Below, in pieces: positions 60,949 through 64,000 of a stretch of 64,000 bases of DNA. The position numbers and the translations under genes were made by a program. Source of the stretch: a virus; IMG/VR virus record IMGVR_UViG_3300036766_000678, positions 1-64,000 of that record; one strand, given 5' to 3'. Numbering within the stretch: position 1 is the first letter of the stretch; every line of letters starts with the position of its first letter. The notes under the pieces are model-generated. The model was not told the DNA's origin. It saw only the letters and a list, made by a program, of their open reading frames with translations, and searched no databases.

Positions 60949-61040
60949 TGGTACACCCGCCTGGACTTGCACCAGGATCACGCCCTTATCTGGGGCTTGC
61001 AGTGTATAAAGCTGCTGTTTTTCTATTAAACTACGGGTGT
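60949..61040 (-). tRNA. tRNA-like gene, anticodon probably UAU (Ile, AUA), class II variable arm
   Basis: Acceptor stem ACACCCG/CGGGTGT (7 bp), discriminator A and coded CCA at 60949-60951. D stem GTTT/AAAC, anticodon stem GCAG/CTGC with loop CTTTATACA, T stem CCTGG/CCAGG with loop TGCAAGT. The variable region is 22 nt with GCCC/GGGC stem, a class II arm that Ile tRNAs do not have. The D loop lacks GG and the T loop has G at position 55. A real but unusual or degenerate tRNA; other identities cannot be excluded. Confidence 0.7.
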
Positions 61041-61041
61041 A

Positions 61042-62019
61042 CTAAATTCCCCTTTTCACAATATCACTATAAACATCATACACAAAATCTTCAGCCCATT
61101 GATAATCTGGCTCAGTCCTAAGTGTAGAAATCTTTTGAGCTTCTTCTAAGTCTTGTAGGCCCTTTTCAATGATAACTTCTACTTCTTTGTAAGGCATCTT
61201 ACCAGTTTTGATATCTAGAAGCAACTTTCTTTCTGGGCAAGGAAAAGTAATAAAACCCGTCAAAAGAAGTTCCTTTGCCTCAAAGTTGACACGTACAGCG
61301 TGACTACACGCCTTGAGATCTACATTTTGATTATTGGAAGCCTCAATAGATCTCTTACCATATGCCTCATAAGTTTTAGTAAGGGAATCTTTAACATTTT
61401 TCACTGTATTAGTTAAAGGAAATTTTCGAGTAATCACTTCAAAATGAGTTACTAATTTATCTTGAGGCCCCAAGATATCTTTATACTTAATATGCTCAAG
61501 GTTTTGATTAACAAAAGAATCCAATTCGGATTTGAATTCAATCAGCCTAGAATAATTATCAAATTTAGAAATAAATTCTAAAGCTTCTTTAACTGCCCTA
61601 ACACGAGATCCTTTAATTCCATATTTAGAACATTGTCTGAGAGCGTAATGGTAGAAGGCTGCAACATTCTTAGACAATAGTTTATCTCTATTCTCATAGA
61701 TCTTCGTAAAGATATTATATCTATCCCCTTTAAATATATGGAATGATTCTGGTGAGAATAAAATATCAAGTGCAACCGTTTGTCCCCCAGTTAATAGTTT
61801 TAGATATTCCTTCAAACTAAAGAATTCCTGATCAATATCATCTTTATTATTGCGTTCGAATTCCTGCTTCGGACGAGATGTACTAATATTGTGTTTCCCT
61901 GTTCCCAAAACAATCTGTCGTGCAGTTGGAAGATAGATACCTTTTATATCTAAATCGCTGTCTGGCGTGTTCGTACCATATAGCCAAGAACCAAATTTAA
62001 TCTCGATGATTTTGTTCAT
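61042..62019 (-). CDS. YcgL-type predicted nucleotidyltransferase
   Basis: FGSWLYGTNTPDSDLDIKGIYLP at residues 9-31 is the GSxxxG...DxD core of polymerase beta superfamily nucleotidyltransferases; the 325-residue length and the FSLKEYLKLLTGGQTVALDILFS segment fit COG3541/YcgL-like proteins, found in several phages. The substrate is unknown; tRNA end repair is one candidate since a tRNA gene follows directly. The stop is 2 nt from the tRNA start. Confidence 0.75.
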   Translation of the reverse strand: MNKIIEIKFGSWLYGTNTPDSDLDIKGIYLPTARQIVLGTGKHNISTSRPKQEFERNNKDDIDQEFFSLKEYLKLLTGGQTVALDILFSPESFHIFKGDRYNIFTKIYENRDKLLSKNVAAFYHYALRQCSKYGIKGSRVRAVKEALEFISKFDNYSRLIEFKSELDSFVNQNLEHIKYKDILGPQDKLVTHFEVITRKFPLTNTVKNVKDSLTKTYEAYGKRSIEASNNQNVDLKACSHAVRVNFEAKELLLTGFITFPCPERKLLLDIKTGKMPYKEVEVIIEKGLQDLEEAQKISTLRTEPDYQWAEDFVYDVYSDIVKRGI

Positions 62020-62022
62020 ATT

Positions 62023-62193
62023 TTAATTATTTTTAAAATCTCGATTTTTTAATCCAGATTCCACAGCAACGCCGAATGACTTATGCACTAAACACATATT
62101 ATTCAACAATTCTCTTTCTGTCTTATTAATATGGGAATATTTTACTAATTGTCTAGCTTGTTCAATTGAACAGCACATCATGCAAATATTCAT
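62023..62193 (-). CDS. Small Cys-containing protein, 56 aa
   Basis: MNICMMCCSIEQARQLVKYSHINK... has a CxxCC start and another Cys later. Start overlaps the stop of the gene upstream by 4 nt. Unknown. Confidence 0.5.
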   Translation of the reverse strand: MNICMMCCSIEQARQLVKYSHINKTERELLNNMCLVHKSFGVAVESGLKNRDFKNN

Positions 62194-62828
62194 GCTACTT
62201 TTTCTTGTTTCTTGTCAAAAATAGCTTCAAGATACTCAAGGTTATTTCCCACCCTACTGATTAAGGCTGTCAATGAATTTATCTTTCTCTGTATAGATTT
62301 GAGATCTTCTATTTTGTCAATTTTTTGAAGCATCCTATTATAATCCTGATACTTACTGTAATCCTCATACCCCAATTTCCAATACCCACCTTTTTCTTTT
62401 GCAAGATCCAAAACTTCTTTATTTTTCCAATTCAAGAACGCAATAACATTCACTTTAATGTAGTTCTTTGCAGCAGCCATTCTTTTAATTCGGGCAAGAT
62501 AGTTCTCGTTATTGTTCAAAAGATCTTTCTCAACCACTTCCAGCTTGCCGACTATCTTATTAAACACTACAAGCTTCTTTGTACCATGATTAATATTCCC
62601 GCAAGGACAGTCACAATGTGGCCCAATCGCATTCGTGCATCTCGCGTCACAAATACTCTTTGTAATATCTTTAACAAGATTTTTCCGTTGCACCCTTCCC
62701 ATATAGCGAAGAGCTTTTTCACCACATAGAGGACAAGGTTGATCCAAAATAAATTGAATCTCTGTTCTTTCAGCTTCAAATGCTAATGGTCTTTCACAAT
62801 ATGAGCAGCGTCCATAGTGCCGTTCCAT
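62190..62828 (-). CDS. Large Cys-rich protein ending in an NLEYLE tail, 212 aa
   Basis: N-terminal zinc ribbon CSYCERPL and CPLCGEKAL, then SICDARCTNAIGPHCDCPCGNINHGT, a Cys/His cluster seen in many phage hypothetical proteins. A long basic helical part follows. The last residues are GNNLEYLEAIFDKKQ, the same tail as the small family. This shows that the tail can be attached to an unrelated, larger zinc protein. ATGA overlap downstream. Confidence 0.7.
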   Translation of the reverse strand: MERHYGRCSYCERPLAFEAERTEIQFILDQPCPLCGEKALRYMGRVQRKNLVKDITKSICDARCTNAIGPHCDCPCGNINHGTKKLVVFNKIVGKLEVVEKDLLNNNENYLARIKRMAAAKNYIKVNVIAFLNWKNKEVLDLAKEKGGYWKLGYEDYSKYQDYNRMLQKIDKIEDLKSIQRKINSLTALISRVGNNLEYLEAIFDKKQEKVA

Positions 62829-62829
62829 A

Positions 62830-63078
62830 TTATTTACCTCTATAAGAATAACTTATAATTTCATCTTCATAAACCATTTCCACATCTTTATCCCAATAAA
62901 GATGAGTAACAAGAAACGAATTATAACCTGGGCTATTTTCTACAGGAATTTTTTTCTTGGCTTCTTTACGAGCAAAATCTCGTGCTTGTTTCTCTGTACG
63001 AAAATGCCCTACCTCTTTATCACAATCGTCATAAATTCTATATGGAACTTTTAAATCTTTTCGAGTGGCAAGTTTCAT
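62830..63078 (-). CDS. Hypothetical protein, 82 aa
   Basis: Basic, with RIYDDCDKEVGHFRTEKQARDFARKEAKKK resembling the short residue-tolerant motif found in phage proteins before a helix. RBS GGGAGGTAATT before the ATG at 63078. It is the first gene after the perfect promoter at 63099-63127. Confidence 0.6.
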   Translation of the reverse strand: MKLATRKDLKVPYRIYDDCDKEVGHFRTEKQARDFARKEAKKKIPVENSPGYNSFLVTHLYWDKDVEMVYEDEIISYSYRGK

Positions 63079-63098
63079 TTTAATTACCTCCCTAATTA

Positions 63099-63127
63099 AT
63101 TATAACAGATTCTTACTTACTTGTCAA
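63099..63127 (-). promoter_or_regulatory. Consensus sigma-70 promoter TTGACA-17-TATAAT
   Basis: -35 TTGACA at 63122-63127, -10 TATAAT at 63099-63104, TGT before the -10. Matches both hexamers fully. A leader of about 14 nt carries GGGAGG. Confidence 0.9.
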
Positions 63128-63136
63128 GGACTTTCT

Positions 63137-63409
63137 TTAGATAAGTGGTTTAATCTTTTTCATCCAACAAGTACTTCCAAATTCATAATAGGAACAAGAA
63201 CAATAATCAGCAGTAAAATCAGATTTCTGTGATTCATCCAAGCAAAAATAGACATTAACATTAGGTTCAGGTTGTCCACATAAATCACATTTGCTGAAGG
63301 CTACTATTCCAAATCTATTGGCATCTTCATCTACAATAAACATATCCAAGGATTTAGCTAATTTTAAATCCTTAAGAACTTTTTCAAGTGATATGTTCTG
63401 TTTCTTCAT
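63137..63409 (-). CDS. Cys-rich protein, leaderless, 90 aa
   Basis: Helical N-terminus followed by CDLCGQPEPN, CSCSYYEFGSTC: a likely zinc or Fe-S site with five or more cysteines. The ATG at 63409 is 5 nt after the -10 of the promoter at 63415-63443, without Shine-Dalgarno. Function unknown. Confidence 0.65.
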   Translation of the reverse strand: MKKQNISLEKVLKDLKLAKSLDMFIVDEDANRFGIVAFSKCDLCGQPEPNVNVYFCLDESQKSDFTADYCSCSYYEFGSTCWMKKIKPLI

Positions 63410-63414
63410 ACTAA

Positions 63415-63443
63415 AGTATAACAGGAGAAGATAAGATTGTCAA
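63415..63443 (-). promoter_or_regulatory. Sigma-70 type promoter, TTGACA-17-TATACT, leaderless
   Basis: -35 TTGACA at 63438-63443, -10 TATACT at 63415-63420 with TGT before it. Its spacer shares ACAGGAGAAGATAA with 14463-14491. ATG follows after 5 nt. Confidence 0.88.
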
Positions 63444-63454
63444 GGGGTATTTTA

Positions 63455-63472
63455 GATGTTAAGAGATGTTAA
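63455..63472 (-). repeat. Tandem TTAACATC box
   Basis: Minus strand TTAACATCTCTTAACATC, identical to the copy at 14503-14520. It is 11 nt upstream of the -35 and directly follows the terminator U tract. Confidence 0.78.
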
Positions 63473-63518
63473 TAAAAAGAAAAGCCGTGATCAACCTTTG
63501 CGAGGTAAACCACGGCTT
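63473..63518 (-). terminator. Intrinsic terminator
   Basis: AAGCCGTG/CACGGCTT stem (8 bp) with an inner ACCT/AGGT stem, followed by TTCTTTTT on the minus strand. It separates the HNH gene from the promoter at 63415-63443, so transcripts of the region 63546-64000 end here. Confidence 0.75.
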
Positions 63519-63545
63519 AATTAATATTGAGATTTTAAAAAGATC

Positions 63546-64000
63546 TTACTTCAATCCTGCTTTCTCTAATAACTTACCATACCACTCAGAAATTTCTACT
63601 AAATTACATTTATTATTTTTACTACTATTTGCTGACCGAGTTAAATATTGAAGATTCCAAATAACATTTAATCCTGACACAAAATCACCAAGCAAAGGTA
63701 TATAATGATCCACAGTTTTACTTTTGGGGCACTTTCTAACAAAAGTTTTTATACCTTTTTGACCAAATTTAGGAGTTCTCAGATTACGTTTTATCTCTCT
63801 TTTAGCATTAGATAATCTATGCACTTCAGGATGCTTTCTTCTATAGATTCTTTTATATGCCCTACATTCTTCTTTATGTGCATCTCTATAATCTTTTTCT
63901 AACTTAGCAAGTCTTTGTTTATTTTTTCGACGATATTCTTTTTGATATATTTTATAACATATCAAACAGGAACCATTGCCTGTTCTTCCACCAATACTAT
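63546..64000 (-). CDS. HNH endonuclease, 5' end outside window
   Basis: The frame is open to the right edge; the first residues seen, SIGGRTGNGSCLICYKIYQKEY, are the end of a GHD zinc module as in the other endonucleases here. The middle is very basic (RRKNKQRLAKLEKD...). The C-terminal core TVDHYIPLLG, FVSGLNVIWNLQYLTRSANSSKNN is an HNH nuclease (D-H...N...N). Homing function is likely. Confidence 0.72.
   Translation of the reverse strand, partial: SIGGRTGNGSCLICYKIYQKEYRRKNKQRLAKLEKDYRDAHKEECRAYKRIYRRKHPEVHRLSNAKREIKRNLRTPKFGQKGIKTFVRKCPKSKTVDHYIPLLGDFVSGLNVIWNLQYLTRSANSSKNNKCNLVEISEWYGKLLEKAGLK

Noticed and set aside
62325-62729. Plus-strand open frame of 134 codons, the longest on that strand
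   Set aside because: It lies wholly inside the Cys-rich gene 62190-62828, and its translation is low-complexity hydrophobic sequence typical of antisense frames in AT-rich DNA.
1-64000. CRISPR array or long direct repeats
   Set aside because: No regularly spaced repeats longer than about 15 bp were seen; the recurring plus-strand TCTAAATATTCTAAATTATC-like sequence is coding for the NLEYLE tail and is not spaced regularly.

Overview
This 64 kb window looks like the replication, repair and nucleotide-metabolism part of a large, AT-rich tailed-phage genome (jumbo-phage scale), probably infecting a Gram-negative host. The evidence is a family A DNA polymerase fused to a uracil-DNA glycosylase, a DnaB-type helicase, RecA, an SSB-like protein, ATP-dependent DNA ligase, an RNA ligase, split primase and split SbcC genes, two inteins, many homing-endonuclease-type genes, and about 130 tightly packed genes. 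The Gram-negative inference rests on lipoboxes, a site-2 protease and small exported proteins that look like outer-membrane barrels. No capsid, tail, terminase or lysis gene was recognised, so the phage assignment is inference. Every gene called is on the minus strand, so transcription runs from 64000 to 1. Neighbours often overlap by ATGA or similar. No gene-free stretch longer than about 140 bp was seen. 'NLEYLE family' below means small proteins with a Cys/His (zinc-like) head and a C-terminal helix close to D-N-L-E-Y-L-E-x-L-Y-E-x-K.

Layout in transcription order. 64000-56400: an HNH gene cut by the window edge, a terminator and two strong promoters, small Cys-rich proteins, a YcgL-like nucleotidyltransferase, a class II-like tRNA, an SF2 helicase, a phosphoesterase, and a block of BT1-like transporter, exported barrel-like protein and ZIP metal transporter. 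56300-49900: a collagen-like exported protein, an HNH-AP2 gene, an RNA ligase interrupted by an intein, an HNH gene and DNA ligase. 49900-38700: DnaB, SF2 helicase, zinc-less primase N-domain, endonuclease VII-like gene, SSB-like protein, RecA, site-2 protease and a phosphoesterase. 38700-22000: AAA+ ATPase with an intein in its Walker A motif, a free-standing homing endonuclease, both halves of SbcC/Rad50 with SbcD between them, a SLOG protein, a PQ-loop membrane protein and the UDG-polymerase fusion. 22000-17100: MazG, a deoxyribosyltransferase-like protein, a GMP reductase/IMPDH-like protein, primase TOPRIM domain, a NusG-like protein and two sigma region 4-like proteins. 17000-1: mostly very small genes, many Cys-rich, with a SprT protease, a MoxR/VWA-metallopeptidase pair, a deaminase, two lipoproteins and a DnaQ-like exonuclease.

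Three patterns stand out. First, nineteen NLEYLE-family genes are spread over the window, with variable heads and one shared tail. Second, a set of near-consensus extended -10 promoters with 17-bp spacers lies within 5-6 nt of start codons, predicting leaderless mRNAs; three carry a tandem TTAACATC box one helical turn apart, 11 nt upstream of the -35. Third, mobile elements target nucleotide-binding sites: one intein splits a Walker A P-loop, the other follows directly after the ligase KxDG motif.

The genes fit together as a largely host-independent replication and repair module (polymerase, primase, helicases, SSB, RecA, SbcCD, ligases), a dNTP supply module (deaminase, MazG, GMP reductase-like, deoxyribosyltransferase-like), a transcription takeover module (sigma-like pair plus NusG-like), and envelope or transport genes. 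Functions are assigned from motifs read by eye; no database search was possible.
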